In this document: piece by piece, positions 57,701-61,082 of the stretch
Layout: each line of letters starts with the position of its first letter
How positions within the stretch are numbered: position 1 is the first letter of the stretch
Assembly (NCBI GenBank): GCA_021613375.1
Contig: CM038726.1
Coordinates: 7,062,349-7,126,348, forward strand
DNA from: Megaleporinus macrocephalus
Lineage: Eukaryota; Chordata; Actinopteri; Characiformes; Anostomidae
Direction: 5' to 3'
Length of the DNA: 64,000 nt
Translations under genes and position numbers: made by a program
Notes under the pieces: generated by a model
What the model saw: the letters and a program-made list of their open reading frames with translations, nothing else
Told to the model about the DNA's origin: nothing
Databases searched by the model: none

Positions 57701-58193
57701 TTATTCAGAGATATAGAGAATGGACACAAAAGGAGAGAAAGATATTGAAGGAATCTGCTCTGCTGACCGGTGAGGATGAGCATGTTTATTTTTGTAAGTG
57801 TGTGTGTTTGAAGGTGATGTTATGATGCATAGACTTCTTGTGAGTTTAGTTGTTTAAGGGTAATATCAAAATATTATATCAGTGATATATTTATATTAAA
57901 GAAAATATATTTAACAGTCTGTGATCTTATTAATCTTAAGAAGAGATTCAATTTAACTGAGACAAACAATATAGAAATCAGAGAATACAAAGAGAAGAAA
58001 TGGAGAAAAGAAGGAGAAACTCCTAAGTGAGAGAAACACACAGCTAATGGAAAGAGAGAAGCAGGTTGAGGAGAAAGACAGATTTTTAGAAGAGAGAAAC
58101 AAGCAGCTGCAGGAAAGAACAGATCCAGACTCATCAGTTCCAGCCCGAAGAAGAAACAGTGAAGAGTTTATACCTCCATTCTGTAGCTATTAG
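1883..58193 (+). CDS. Spliced microexon-array gene with coiled-coil C-terminus (overall span, 5' end outside window)
   Basis: Overall span of a putative spliced gene. Its exons, listed separately, are nine A+B microexon pairs, two C+D pairs and one terminal exon E. All A, C and E exons begin after codon position 1; all B and D exons begin at codon position 1 and end with one spare base. The whole chain can therefore be joined in any module order without a frameshift, and I find no in-frame stop before the one in E. The product would carry short repeats of the type EFLLR or EFLLK separated by two or three variable residues, two charged segments containing REWT, and a Glu/Lys/Arg-rich coiled coil. 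Heptad-type microexons are known in butyrophilin tails, and coiled-coil tails in fish GIMAP-like proteins, but I cannot assign a family. Because block C1-D1 is followed by module 5, this could be two tandem genes, the first having lost exon E. Confidence 0.55.
2098..2275 (+). other. Conserved pre-exon-B intron segment, module 1
   Basis: About 180 bases ending in acceptor TCTTCACAG are repeated in all nine modules with few changes (near 8003, 25164, 35067, 42179, 44585, 48183, 52244 and 55902). The segment happens to be open in one frame, starting [14 protein letters not shown] in most copies, but that frame differs from the exon B frame. Shared recent ancestry explains the open frame adequately. 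An unspliced coding use cannot be excluded. Confidence 0.5.
2276..2291 (+). CDS. Exon B1 (16 nt)
   Basis: Acceptor TCTTCACAG and donor GTGAGTATA flank 16 nt that read R-P-P-K-K plus one spare base. It has the same length and phase as B2, B4 and B5-B9, but a different sequence. Confidence 0.5.
2292..2745 (+). repeat. 42-bp minisatellite, array 1 (about 11 copies)
   Basis: Tandem 42-bp units with core GTGAGTATAAATCAGTGTG, then TAATGTGTG and TTTAGATGAGTG. The first unit begins on the splice donor of exon B1, so each further unit carries another donor-like GTGAGTATA. The long minus-strand frame here ([14 protein letters not shown] repeats) exists only because 42 is a multiple of 3. Confidence 0.85.
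2746..3019. repeat. Module tail and CA-rich composite repeat, module 1
   Basis: Sequence after the minisatellite, also found after arrays 6, 7 and 8. It includes a GTTCAGCTGAACATCATCAG stretch and the composite repeat ACTGACACTACACTAATAAC with CA runs. The Rex1-like LINE interrupts it. Confidence 0.6.
3046..3610 (+). pseudogene. LINE endonuclease domain remnant
   Basis: Translation near 3046 gives FTETWLTE, the apurinic-endonuclease-type motif of LINE ORF2 proteins. Near 3545 it gives [15 protein letters not shown], matching the C-terminal Ser-Asp-His end of that domain. Between them the frame changes several times and contains stops, and the domain is shorter than usual. It is a broken 5' part of the LINE ORF2. 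Confidence 0.75.
3509..4018 (+). pseudogene. LINE ORF2 linker region, fragment
   Basis: An open frame of 169 codons. From about residue 35 it reads as the linker between endonuclease and reverse transcriptase of Rex1-like elements, with blocks such as [17 protein letters not shown] and [11 protein letters not shown]. It ends at a TGA at 4016. Related sequence continues in shifted frames to the insertion at 4180 and resumes at 5422. It is a fragment, not a separate gene. Confidence 0.7.
4180..5421. mobile_element. LTR-like insertion inside the LINE (1242 bp)
   Basis: The LINE reading frame is cut at 4179 and resumes at 5422. The insert begins TGTAATG and ends GTTACA, the TG...CA form of a long terminal repeat. 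It is flanked by CAAA (4176-4179) and CAGA (5422-5425), consistent with a 4-bp target duplication with one change. It has no long ORF. Blocks of it recur in the element at 20525-22420: CTTAATCCACCAATT at the 5' side, CTGATTGGC, GTAAATGCTT, and a TGCGGAG motif near the 3' end. It is most simply a solo LTR; a non-autonomous element is the alternative. Confidence 0.6.
5427..5633 (+). pseudogene. LINE reverse transcriptase, N-terminal part
   Basis: Sixty-eight codons with the motif [18 protein letters not shown] typical of the start of LINE reverse transcriptases (K-A-P-G-P-D-G). It runs into a TGA because of a frame change near 5615. The next frame continues with N-D-Y-R-P-V-A-L-T. It belongs to the same broken ORF2 as the following entry. 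Confidence 0.8.
5659..6765 (+). pseudogene. LINE reverse transcriptase, catalytic and C-terminal part
   Basis: A 368-codon open stretch that copies RNA into DNA in intact relatives. Residues 61-68 FLDFSSAF carry the first catalytic Asp, residues 118-128 (A-P-Q-G-C-V-L-S-P) are the conserved fingers/palm motif, and FADD at 148-151 is the catalytic box. The C-terminus (LPSGRRF, then HAITLMNS) is typical of Rex1/CR1-like ORF2 proteins. The Met at 5659 is internal and not the true start, because homologous coding continues upstream in another frame. The element is inactive as it stands. Confidence 0.85.
6766..7215 (+). other. LINE 3' UTR with two copies of a 58-bp unit
   Basis: Contains two tandem copies (about 6776-6890) of ATATCCAGATGTTCTCTCAC followed by TCTTCTTTCTCTGTACAG and CATACATAC. 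The same unit is expanded to about 19 copies near 38150. The end has AATAAAGTCTGATTCTGATT. Confidence 0.75.
7237..7360 (+). other. Relic of a B-to-C intron after module 1
   Basis: The sequence from CTACACACTGATAGTGACAG through ACATGTACTTTAACAGCAG matches 36150-36245, which is the start of the intron between B4 and C1. At 7370 it jumps back to the lead-in of the next A exon. This suggests an ancestral C-D block here was lost. Confidence 0.45.
7739..7746 (+). CDS. Exon A2 (8-nt microexon)
   Basis: GTGATCCG lies between TTGTTTAAACAG and GTAAGTAAA. It differs from A1 by one base. Residues D-P; 8+16 with B2 keeps frame. Confidence 0.5.
8177..8192 (+). CDS. Exon B2 (16 nt)
   Basis: GAGTTTCTACTGAGAG lies between TCTTCACAG and GTGAGTATA and reads E-F-L-L-R plus a spare G. 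The identical exon appears in modules 8 and 9. Confidence 0.5.
8193..8815 (+). repeat. 42-bp minisatellite, array 2 (about 15 copies)
   Basis: Same unit as array 1, starting on the B2 donor. It alternates GTGTGTTTA and GTGTATTTA subtypes and contains units with GTTAGTATA in place of GTGAGTATA. Confidence 0.85.
8880..9309 (-). mobile_element. Short LTR-like insertion of unknown family
   Basis: About 430 bp foreign to the module. On the minus strand it starts TGTTGGGGTCAGGC and ends near GGAAAGCA, and contains an AGGATAAAAAGAG box. This looks like a small solo LTR, but I see no clear target duplication. Module sequence resumes at about 9310 with a deletion. Two minus-strand frames inside show no recognisable protein. 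Confidence 0.35.
9857..9864 (+). CDS. Exon A3 (8-nt microexon)
   Basis: GTTGTTCG lies between CTTTTAAACAG and GTAAGTGAA and reads C-S. It is the most diverged A exon in this half of the window. Its partner B3 lies 15.5 kb downstream, beyond the satellite insertion. Confidence 0.45.
9885..10620. other. Intron A3-B3, 5' part (shared with module 4)
   Basis: Matches the module 4 intron at about 33780-34550, including TCCATCTCCCTCCTTCC and ATGCTCCTGTACATAATCC. The match breaks at about 10625, where the satellite begins, and resumes at about 24690. The open frames at 10019 (plus) and 9985 (minus) have no recognisable protein and I treat them as chance. Confidence 0.6.
10625..20520. repeat. 56-bp satellite array (about 175 copies)
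   Basis: About 9.9 kb of diverged tandem units with period near 56 bp. Landmarks in each unit are GAGTCTAATACTGGGTTTAG, TATTTAACTTCATTATATCC and AGTTCTAAAA. Stops occur in all frames and there is no gene. Groups of variant units recur at about 1.55 kb (for example 13687 and 15241, or 13862 and 15418), showing a higher-order level of duplication. Confidence 0.9.
20525..22420. mobile_element. LTR-like insertion inside the satellite (1896 bp)
   Basis: It interrupts a satellite unit at GTACAGTATTTAAC and is flanked by CAGT on both sides (20521-20524 and 22421-22424), a clean 4-bp target duplication. It shares blocks with the insert at 4180-5421: TTAATCCACCAATT near the start, CTGATTGGCTGATGCCAAAG near 21630, TTTGTAAATGCTTCGGTAAA near 21835 and CATGCGGAGAAGAGACTATG near the end. 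The central part is unusually GC-rich for this window. The open frames at 20890 and 20979 show no known protein. It is probably a larger, less deleted solo LTR of the same family. Confidence 0.6.
22421..22784. repeat. 56-bp satellite, distal part (about 6.5 copies)
   Basis: Continues the array after the insertion with the same landmarks. It ends at TATATCCAGTTAAAG. Confidence 0.9.
22785..24140. other. Unassigned intronic DNA
   Basis: No repeat shared with the rest of the window and no gene I can support. Short open frames (for example 23562-23781) are low-complexity, Phe/Leu-rich and unconvincing. The stretch is probably older transposon debris between the satellite and the resumed module. 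Confidence 0.4.
24141..24240 (+). mobile_element. hAT-like non-autonomous element fragment
   Basis: Starts CAGTGTTTCTCAGCCCCGG, close to the CAGTGGTTCTCAACC-type terminus of fish hAT-derived repeats, followed by CCCACTGCCTCACATTTTAG. Only one end is recognisable. Confidence 0.5.
24425..24560. repeat. ACTTGACTCGGGACTTG-type degenerate repeat
   Basis: Repeated GACTTG / GGGACTTGACT motifs over about 130 bp, a simple repeat often seen within fish DNA transposons. Confidence 0.55.
24630..24670 (+). repeat. Isolated relic of the 42-bp minisatellite unit
   Basis: TTTAGATGCGTGGTGAGGTT followed by AAATCAGTGTGTAATTG is one diverged unit. It sits just before module sequence resumes (about 24690). It implies that minisatellite sequence was carried in with, or rearranged by, the 14-kb insertion. 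Confidence 0.55.
24690..25341. other. Intron A3-B3, 3' part
   Basis: Matches module 4 (34590-35231), including AACAGAGATGATTCCACAGC and the conserved pre-B segment from 25164 to the acceptor TCTTCACAG. Confidence 0.6.
25342..25369 (+). CDS. Exon B3 (28 nt, extended)
   Basis: Lies between TCTTCACAG and GTGAGTATA. It is 12 nt longer than the other B exons and reads W-L-S-D-G-E-K-L-S plus a spare G, so the length difference is four codons and frame is kept. Its 3' end CTGAGTG/GTGAGT resembles the ATGAGTG/GTGAGT junction inside each 42-bp unit, suggesting the exon gained sequence from, or gave rise to, the minisatellite unit. Confidence 0.5.
25370..25742 (+). repeat. 42-bp minisatellite, array 3 (about 9 copies)
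   Basis: Starts on the B3 donor. Same unit as in the other modules, with a GTGTGTATA variant. Confidence 0.85.
25833..25984 (+). repeat. Pair of 41-bp direct repeats
   Basis: The 41 bp beginning ACCTGCAATGAATATGGCAC occur at 25833-25873 and again at 25944-25984, without changes that I can see. Confidence 0.8.
26249..26280. repeat. AT microsatellite
   Basis: About 16 AT units at the left edge of the foldback element. A shorter AT run lies at its right edge (about 32117-32132). Confidence 0.9.
26506..26703 (+). repeat. 198-bp direct repeat, copy 1
   Basis: Inside the TA-flanked transposon. Begins TTTCAAACAGATTAAAACAA and ends near GACACGGTGCAT. Copy 2 lies at 28331-28528 with only a few base changes. 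Confidence 0.8.
27237..27339. repeat. AT run and perfect 23-bp hairpin
   Basis: An AT microsatellite (27237-27263) is followed by CAGCTAAACTGGAGAAATAT plus CGG (27267-27289) and its exact reverse complement at 27317-27339, with a 27-nt loop. The CGGCCGAT loop motif is common in fish transposons. It is probably the end of a small nested element. Confidence 0.7.
27340..28330. other. Transposon interior, no gene seen
   Basis: AT-rich with a short GC-richer part near 27400-27640. No recognisable protein in any frame, and a short AT run near 27997-28008. Confidence 0.4.
28331..28528 (+). repeat. 198-bp direct repeat, copy 2
   Basis: Second copy of 26506-26703. Nearby, the sequence ATTTTACATGAATTATGCAT with CCCTTACCTTTTAATAAT is also duplicated (about 28281 and 28534). 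Confidence 0.8.
28529..30660. other. Transposon interior, 3' half, no gene seen
   Basis: Open frames at 28782 (minus), 28940 (plus), 29609 (minus) and 29673 (plus) are short and unrecognisable. The last 250 bases are rich in GGACCGGAT / CCGGATCCGG motifs, likely subterminal repeats. Confidence 0.4.
30736..30996 (+). repeat. Foldback inner arm, left
   Basis: Starts at CTGACGTCATTATCG and ends near TTCCACCTCACAGGAGCACC. Reverse-complement match to 31268-31586 with some indels, including GACAATTCCTGTTC and AACGGTATTGAATAC/GTATTCAATACCGTT blocks. Confidence 0.75.
30997..31267. other. Foldback spacer
   Basis: 271 bp between the arms. I see no coding potential. Confidence 0.5.
31268..31586 (-). 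repeat. Foldback inner arm, right
   Basis: Inverted partner of 30736-30996. The open frame at 31277 is incidental. Confidence 0.75.
31587..32110. repeat. Tandem repeat TCTCAAGTTTCATTCTATAT (foldback outer arm, right)
   Basis: About 25 short units alternating TTCTCAAGTTTCATTCTATA and ATTCAGACTTTCATTC. Reverse complement of the left outer arm but about three times longer. The 186-codon frame over it is repeat-driven (repeats of SQVSFYI) and is not a gene. Confidence 0.85.
32113..32930. other. Unassigned DNA with short AT runs
   Basis: Contains AT microsatellites near 32117 and 32160. Near 32780-32840 there is a tRNA-like stretch with GGTTCAAATCC. No gene can be supported. Confidence 0.4.
32931..33624 (-). 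mobile_element. LTR-like sequence on the minus strand
   Basis: On the minus strand it begins TGTAACTGTAAGTTATGG and ends GGTAATTACA. In order it carries a GGGTATAAAAGG promoter-like box (near 33140) and AATAAAA (near 33050), the arrangement expected of U3-R-U5 in a retroviral-type LTR. Flanks do not give a clear target duplication. No internal coding region is present, so a solo LTR is the simplest reading. Module 4 sequence resumes at about 33638. Confidence 0.5.
33735..33745 (+). CDS. Exon A4 (11-nt microexon)
   Basis: GTGATGATTTG lies between TTGTTTAAACAG and GTAAGTAAA. Three nt longer than A1-A3, adding one codon: D-D-L. 11+16 = 27 nt with B4. Confidence 0.5.
33746..35231. other. Intron A4-B4
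   Basis: Intact version of the A-B intron that the satellite disrupts in module 3. Short frames at 33894, 34180 and 34417 have no recognisable product. Ends with the conserved pre-B segment, here with small deletions, and acceptor TCTTCACAG. Confidence 0.6.
35232..35247 (+). CDS. Exon B4 (16 nt)
   Basis: CGGTTTTCAGAGACAT lies between TCTTCACAG and GTGAGTATA and reads R-F-S-E-T. Joins to C1 to complete a Cys codon. Confidence 0.5.
35248..36145 (+). repeat. 42-bp minisatellite, array 4 (about 21 copies)
   Basis: Starts on the B4 donor. Contains a two-unit duplication with the variants GTGTGCAATG and ATTAAGATGAG (about 35805-36000). Confidence 0.85.
36146..36656. other. Intron B4-C1
   Basis: Unique-looking AT-rich intron. 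Its 3' part is paralogous to 56750-57012. No other feature seen. Confidence 0.6.
36657..36673 (+). CDS. Exon C1 (17 nt)
   Basis: Lies between CTTTCTGTTACAG and GTAAGTACA and reads V-D-V-F-Q after completing a codon. Same length and phase as C2 at 57013. C+D = 78 nt. Confidence 0.55.
36674..37369. other. Intron C1-D1
   Basis: Closely matches 57030-57708, including GATCATGATCCTCAGACGCT. No gene inside. Confidence 0.6.
37370..37430 (+). CDS. Exon D1 (61 nt)
   Basis: Lies between TTTTATTCAG and GTGAGGATG. It reads 20 charged codons beginning I-D-R-E-W-T-K-E-E plus a spare G. Aligns along its length with D2 (R-Y-R-E-W-T-Q-K-E) and ends with the same L-T. Probably the start of a helical segment. 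No exon E follows within 4 kb; a LINE fragment occupies the region instead. The spare G joins in frame to A5. Confidence 0.6.
37431..37935. other. Intron after D1, no coiled-coil exon found
   Basis: AT-rich. The corresponding region after D2 carries exon E; here I find no Glu/Lys-rich open segment. Confidence 0.5.
37941..38206. repeat. Large hairpin, 126-bp arms, 14-nt loop
   Basis: Arms 37941-38066 and 38081-38206 are reverse complements with only a few mismatches. The loop is CTTCTTCCCACATG. Confidence 0.85.
38147..39275 (+). repeat. 58-bp minisatellite from the LINE 3' UTR (about 19 copies)
   Basis: Unit: ATATCCAGATGTTCTCTCAC, TCTTCTTTCTCTGTACAGTC, TACCACATACATACATCC. The LINE copy at 3020-7215 has only two units. 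Three overlapping long frames (391, 358 and 325 codons) arise because the unit has no stop and 58 is not a multiple of 3, so every frame cycles through the same peptide. They are not genes. Confidence 0.9.
39600..40021. other. Module lead-in before module 5
   Basis: Composite CA-type sequence, then the lead-in shared with 900-1200 (TCTTACTGTGGTATAAACGA). No gene. Confidence 0.5.
40022..41314 (+). mobile_element. Tc1/IS630-like deletion derivative
   Basis: It splits the module lead-in between GAGTATTA and CTCTCCTGAAG. Subterminal TTTCAAAACTCTAAACACAG (left) and the reverse complement of a near-identical stretch (right, near 41270) indicate imperfect terminal inverted repeats. At 40465-40566 one frame reads [15 protein letters not shown], resembling the helix-turn-helix part of fish IS630/Tc1-type transposases, then a stop. 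The catalytic DDE part is missing, so the element cannot move itself. The frames at 40584 and 40807 are not recognisable. Confidence 0.6.
41315..41934. other. Module 5 lead-in and intron
   Basis: Standard sequence before exon A, with a deletion relative to modules 6-9. Branch-point-like CTAAC lies about 25 bases before the acceptor. Confidence 0.6.
41935..41945 (+). CDS. Exon A5 (11-nt microexon)
   Basis: ATGATGATCCG lies between TCGTTTAAACAG and GTAAGTAAA and reads D-D-P after completing an Asp codon with the spare G of D1. Confidence 0.5.
42357..42372 (+). CDS. Exon B5 (16 nt)
   Basis: GAGGGTGAACTGATAA lies between GCTTCACAG and GTGAGTATA. In the exon B frame it reads E-G-E-L-I with no stop. 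The apparent TGA and TAA are out of frame. Confidence 0.45.
42373..43866 (+). repeat. 42-bp minisatellite, array 5 (about 36 copies, longest)
   Basis: Starts on the B5 donor. Includes shortened units lacking four bases (AATGTGTATTTAG) and GAGTGTTAGTATA variants. It abuts the module 6 pre-A segment at 43868 directly, so the composite CA repeat and lead-in are missing here. Confidence 0.85.
44078..44088 (+). CDS. Exon A6 (11-nt microexon)
   Basis: ATGGTTTCTTG lies between TTGTTTAAACAG and GTAAGTAAA and reads G-F-L. Identical to A7. Confidence 0.5.
44360..44550. repeat. GACA/GAGA-rich simple repeat, module 6
   Basis: ACAGAGACAGACAGAC-type tract inside intron A6-B6, repeated in module 7 at 47958-48148. 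Frames on both strands here (S-V-C-L-S-V repeats) are low-complexity artefacts. Confidence 0.8.
44763..44778 (+). CDS. Exon B6 (16 nt)
   Basis: GAGTTTCTACTGAAAT lies between TCTTCACAG and GTGAGTATA and reads E-F-L-L-K. Confidence 0.5.
44779..45445 (+). repeat. 42-bp minisatellite, array 6 (about 16 copies)
   Basis: Starts on the B6 donor. Mix of full and shortened units. Confidence 0.85.
45590..46745. repeat. CA-rich composite minisatellite, module 6
   Basis: Tandem units of roughly 90-130 bp: CTGATCTACACACTGATACT, GACACAACATTAATAACACT, GTTACCTCATTC, then a variable CA run. Minus-strand frames here are artefacts. Confidence 0.85.
46746..47676. other. Module 7 lead-in and intron
   Basis: Standard lead-in (TTTTCTATCTTTTGTGTAAG, then TCTCTCCTGAAGATCATGAC) followed by the conserved pre-A segment. 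No gene. Confidence 0.6.
47677..47687 (+). CDS. Exon A7 (11-nt microexon)
   Basis: ATGGTTTCTTG, identical to A6, in identical splice context. Confidence 0.5.
48361..48376 (+). CDS. Exon B7 (16 nt)
   Basis: GAATTTCTACTGAAAT differs from B6 by one silent base (GAG to GAA). Reads E-F-L-L-K. Confidence 0.5.
48377..49700 (+). repeat. 42-bp minisatellite, array 7 (about 32 copies)
   Basis: Starts on the B7 donor. Internal blocks with GTGATGGGTATAAATCAG duplicated near 49540 and 49620. Confidence 0.85.
49850..51015. repeat. CA-rich composite minisatellite, module 7
   Basis: Same composite unit as in module 6, with different CA-run lengths. Confidence 0.85.
51016..51957. other. Module 8 lead-in and intron
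   Basis: Near-identical to 46747-47676. No gene. Confidence 0.6.
51958..51965 (+). CDS. Exon A8 (8-nt microexon)
   Basis: ATGTTCGG lies between TTGTTTAAACAG and GTAAGTAAA and reads V-R after completing a codon. Identical to A9. Three bases shorter than A6/A7 within otherwise near-identical flanks. Confidence 0.5.
52422..52437 (+). CDS. Exon B8 (16 nt)
   Basis: GAGTTTCTACTGAGAG, identical to B2 and B9, reads E-F-L-L-R. Confidence 0.5.
52438..52590 (+). repeat. 42-bp minisatellite, array 8 (3-4 copies, shortest)
   Basis: Starts on the B8 donor. Two units lack GAGTGGT, leaving GATGAGTATAAATCAG. Confidence 0.8.
52735..54755. repeat. CA-rich composite minisatellite, module 8 (longest)
   Basis: About 2 kb of the composite unit, with uninterrupted CA runs of up to about 60 bp (near 52770-52830 and 54150-54200) and subunits containing ATATACATATTACCTACACA. 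Confidence 0.85.
54756..55621. other. Module 9 lead-in and intron
   Basis: Standard lead-in, with a small deletion before exon A9 (GATGAGATAAAGAGATTTTT). No gene. Confidence 0.6.
55622..55629 (+). CDS. Exon A9 (8-nt microexon)
   Basis: ATGTTCGG lies between TTGTTTAAACAG and GTAAGTAAA, as A8. Confidence 0.5.
56065..56080 (+). CDS. Exon B9 (16 nt)
   Basis: GAGTTTCTACTGAGAG lies between TCTTTACAG and GTGAGTATA and reads E-F-L-L-R. The spare G joins C2 to make Gly. Confidence 0.5.
56081..56348 (+). repeat. 42-bp minisatellite, array 9 (about 6 copies)
   Basis: Starts on the B9 donor, then passes into the B-C intron at about 56349. Confidence 0.85.
56349..57012. other. Intron B9-C2
   Basis: Paralogous in its 3' part to the intron before C1. 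No other feature. Confidence 0.6.
57013..57029 (+). CDS. Exon C2 (17 nt)
   Basis: GTATCAAAGTTTGGCAG lies between CTCTCTGTTATAG and GTGAGCACA and reads I-K-V-W-Q. Paralog of C1. Confidence 0.55.
57709..57769 (+). CDS. Exon D2 (61 nt)
   Basis: Lies between TTTTATTCAG and GTGAGGATG. Reads [11 protein letters not shown] and ends L-L-T with a spare G. About 80% identical to D1. Continues in frame into exon E (G+AG = Glu) and could equally splice in phase to the exon at 58919. Confidence 0.6.
57982..58193 (+). CDS. Exon E: terminal coiled-coil exon with stop
   Basis: 212 nt after a modest acceptor (AGAAATCAG). From the start it reads [10 protein letters not shown], then a Glu/Lys/Arg/Gln-rich heptad-like stretch ([20 protein letters not shown], continuing [13 protein letters not shown]), then a short tail ending FIPPFCSY and TAG at 58191-58193. 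AATAAA follows at 58287. This has the form of a coiled-coil C-terminus. Similar tails occur in fish GIMAP-like and other immune GTPases, but that link is a guess. The upstream stop TAG at 57972 rules out simple read-through from the intron. Confidence 0.6.
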
Positions 58194-58286
58194 GATTGTA
58201 TGAAGTTACAAACAATTATTTATAGTACTGTTAATCACATACATTAATCACATACTGTAGGTGTTACACTTACATTTTTAAATATA

Positions 58287-58292
58287 AATAAA
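58287..58292 (+). terminator. Polyadenylation signal AATAAA after exon E
   Basis: AATAAA about 95 bases past the stop codon supports a transcript end here. Confidence 0.5.
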
Positions 58293-58404
58293 AAATAACT
58301 TTACTGTAATAATATATAATACATTATAATCTAATAATATAAAAATACTAGAAATACTACTTCTTCCTTTAAATCTCTTAAATAAAGTAACATACTATTG
58401 TCAT

Positions 58405-58900
58405 TTAGTAGATTAGGAAGAGCCATACCACTACTGCTGAATTGACACATGACCCCCTACATATGAGCTGTTTGTTGCCCCTGTTGAAGCTTACTGGGAA
58501 AACATTCCACTGCTGGTTAAATTGGTTTATCTGACATGCATCATGCTTCTTCATAATTCTGACTGTGAAAAGAAACAGTATACTGAATATATTTAAGAAA
58601 TGGCTTACACTATGCAATACTAATGTTAATGGGGGGAGGGGTGTCACACAGGGGGGATTTCTACACTTTGTGGGGGATACTACTGGTGAACCGTCTGACA
58701 GATGTCTTTGGCTTTGAGTCCTGAGTGTTGGAGGCAGCCATGTGCTCAAGAACATCTCTCAGGGATTTCACTGATCTATACACCACTGATACAGGATTGT
58801 GAAAAGACAGCCACCTCACTGTACATGGCTGGGCAAATCTGTTAATGCATAGTGTTTCAGTGAGGGGGCTCTTAACACAAATGTACTCCCCTATCATCTA
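58405..58900 (-). pseudogene. hAT-type transposase-like fragment
   Basis: The minus-strand frame at 58661-58897 contains CTVRWLSFHNPVSVVYRSVK, resembling the R-W-L-S segment of hAT-derived proteins of the ZNF862/C17orf113 kind. The frame is short and open on neither side, and the overlapping frame at 58405-58755 gives no clear continuation. Treated as a decayed fragment. Confidence 0.4.
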
Positions 58901-58918
58901 TTCTCCTGTTATTCCCAG

Positions 58919-59015
58919 CATCTGGAGATGAGACATCAGATCCCCATAGTGCACATGTAAAGGGGCAGAAGGAACTAACCTCAGACACCAGCCATGAGTT
59001 TTCTGATCAACTGGG
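58919..59015 (+). CDS. Linker exon before FIIND domain (97 nt)
   Basis: Lies between TTATTCCCAG and GGTAAGATT. Reads S-G-D-E-T-S-D-P-H-S-A-H and so on, acidic and Ser-rich, with no stop, and ends with two bases (GG) that the next exon completes. It starts needing one base, which is exactly the phase of the D2 end. In fish FIIND-containing proteins such a linker precedes the ZU5 part. Confidence 0.5.
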
Positions 59016-60892
59016 GTAAGATTTTTTTTTTTTTGCATTTTTTTTTACACAAAGACAGAAACTGGTATGGAATGTATGAACATTTTTATGATATCAGTTC
59101 TGAGAAGGTTATCTTTCGTGAATGCAAAAATGTTTTGGAAATGGATTTATTTGTTTATTTTTTTTGGGTAAAAAGGAAAAACTCAGCATTTACTGTTTGT
59201 TTGATATCTACATCATTTAAATCACATAACACAAAATCCATTATGGATTACATCCATAATGTTGTTGGAAAAGTAATGTAACACTTGTATTCAGACTTTT
59301 TACCTTCTGGAACCTCAAGAAAGTGCTCAAAGTAGTTATGAATTAACATTCAACAGTAATATTTTACCATTCTTACAGAATTACTTCAATATAGTCATAT
59401 TGTTTAAATGTCTGATGTAAAGGGCTCTCTTGAAGTCGTTTCTATTTGGTTGGGGGAGGATTTTATTTTTGAAAGCCAATCTGTATTAGATTTGAGTCCT
59501 TATAATGCTGCATCAACCAGTTTATACTGAGTCAGTAGAGCCACCCCAACATGATTGTGCACCTTGATAAGGTTCCTTAATGATGGCAATCAGTCCACGT
59601 CCAGAAGCAGCAAAACCTTCCCAGATTACAATTCTCCCTCCATCTTATTTGTTATCTTATCTTGTTATCGTCTTATACTGCTAGAATTTTGTTTTCATGT
59701 TGGTATGCGGCCCCCTTTTTTGTACTATTTGTAGTGCTACATGTTCTTGCTGAGCAGATCAATCATAATTAAATTTGTTCACAAAACCTTTTTCTAGTGT
59801 AATGCTGTGATGTTCTTTGGCATGCTTCAGACATGCAGCAGCATTCATTTATTTTCTTATTTTTGAGAGCATTGGCTTCTTCTGTGTGGTCCTGCTATGG
59901 ACAATGTGCCTGTTTAAAGTTTTTTACATGGTAGACCCAAGATCATGTAGTCAGTACCAATGATTCAAGTCTTTAGACTTTGATTAGACTCTTGACTCTA
60001 ATTAGCCCATGGGTTTAAACTCTTTCCAGTGTACATTGTGAATGTTTGAACAATGCACTTAATATAGACAAGAACAATATATTTTTTGTATTAGATTAAA
60101 TGGACTGGATGAAGACCATATTCTGTTTCAAGACAACATAAATGTAAATCATTTCAAAGTTCCTGTATTTTTCTTGCCACTGTATTATACTATGGTATGA
60201 TTCAATGTGAGGTCATATTTAGTACAATATATACAATATGCAACATACATTTTAAAACTGCAAACAAAGCTATAAAAAAGAAGGTGGAAATCTAGATAAA
60301 GTTTTAAAAACTGAAGGGTGAAAGACTGAAAGCAATTTTTAATAAATGGCTGAATAGTAATAGTAAAGTGATAACTATTAAGTAATGCAGCAGTGGACAG
60401 TGGTGGTAAAGCTTATGAGCCAGATATGCATTTGTAATATTTAGCCCCAAAGTTGCTGGAAAGTTAGTGTGTAAACACACTACCAGAAACGTGGTTTGCT
60501 CAACAGGCTTTAATTCCAGTGATGATGAACTGGTGGACATCACATAGCTGGAGTCAACTAATCCACAGTATGTGCTGGACTTGTGTTTGATGCTCTTAGA
60601 AAATGTTCTGGGAACACTAACAGCCCAGCCTCAGCTGATGTACATGCCACTGGCCATTAGTCTTGTGCCAGATGATTCAGAAGTCATAAACTGAATGTTA
60701 CTGAAGCAGCTTATAGCATAGAAGGACTTGTTTTCTGAGGAAGTAAGTGAATTGTTTAATATTGTCACCAACTTCTGCGTTTGAGCATTTAGCATTAAGC
60801 TGGTCCTTTTTTAAGCCTCTGTATGTTAATACATAATAATGTAGGACAATGTTTACAAATCTTTTTTAAATAAACCTACTTTGTTTTTTTAG
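59016..60892. other. Intron between linker and FIIND exons
   Basis: Contains the Tc1 remnant near 59540 and otherwise nothing I recognise. The frames at 58994-59281 and 60304-60543 are chance. Confidence 0.5.
59540..59650 (-). pseudogene. Tc1/mariner transposase fragment
   Basis: Minus-strand translation gives DGGRIVIWEGFAASGRG, a recognisable variant of the G-G-S-V-M-V-W-G-x-F-A-A-S-G segment of Tc1-like transposases. Only about 35 codons remain. Confidence 0.6.
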
Positions 60893-60994
60893 GAAATTGG
60901 ATTCTGCACCTCAGCAGTTGTTCATGGACGCTGAAAAGTTCACTCCTGAAATGATAGACAGCTATTTAAAGGATAAACATTTTAAAGAATACAA
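60893..60994 (+). CDS. FIIND domain exon 1 (102 nt)
   Basis: Lies between TTGTTTTTTTAG and a weak donor GTACTA. Reads K-L-D-S-A-P-Q-Q-L-F-M-D then FTPEMIDSYLKDK, the typical entry to fish FIIND domains. Phase matches both neighbours (GG+G, then AA+G). Confidence 0.65.
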
Positions 60995-61082
60995 GTACTA
61001 CTTTTTGACATAACTTGAACAAAGCATCACCACTGTTCAGTTAGTATGACATGTTATAGGTTTTAGTTCTTCTGCTCTACAG

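Noticed and set aside
58994..59281. 95-codon plus frame rich in Phe
   Set aside because: Intron sequence after a good splice donor; no family resemblance.
60550..60760. Exon-like stretch near CAGCTGATGTACATGCCACT
   Set aside because: Looks coding in composition, but no frame stays open with sensible splice sites.
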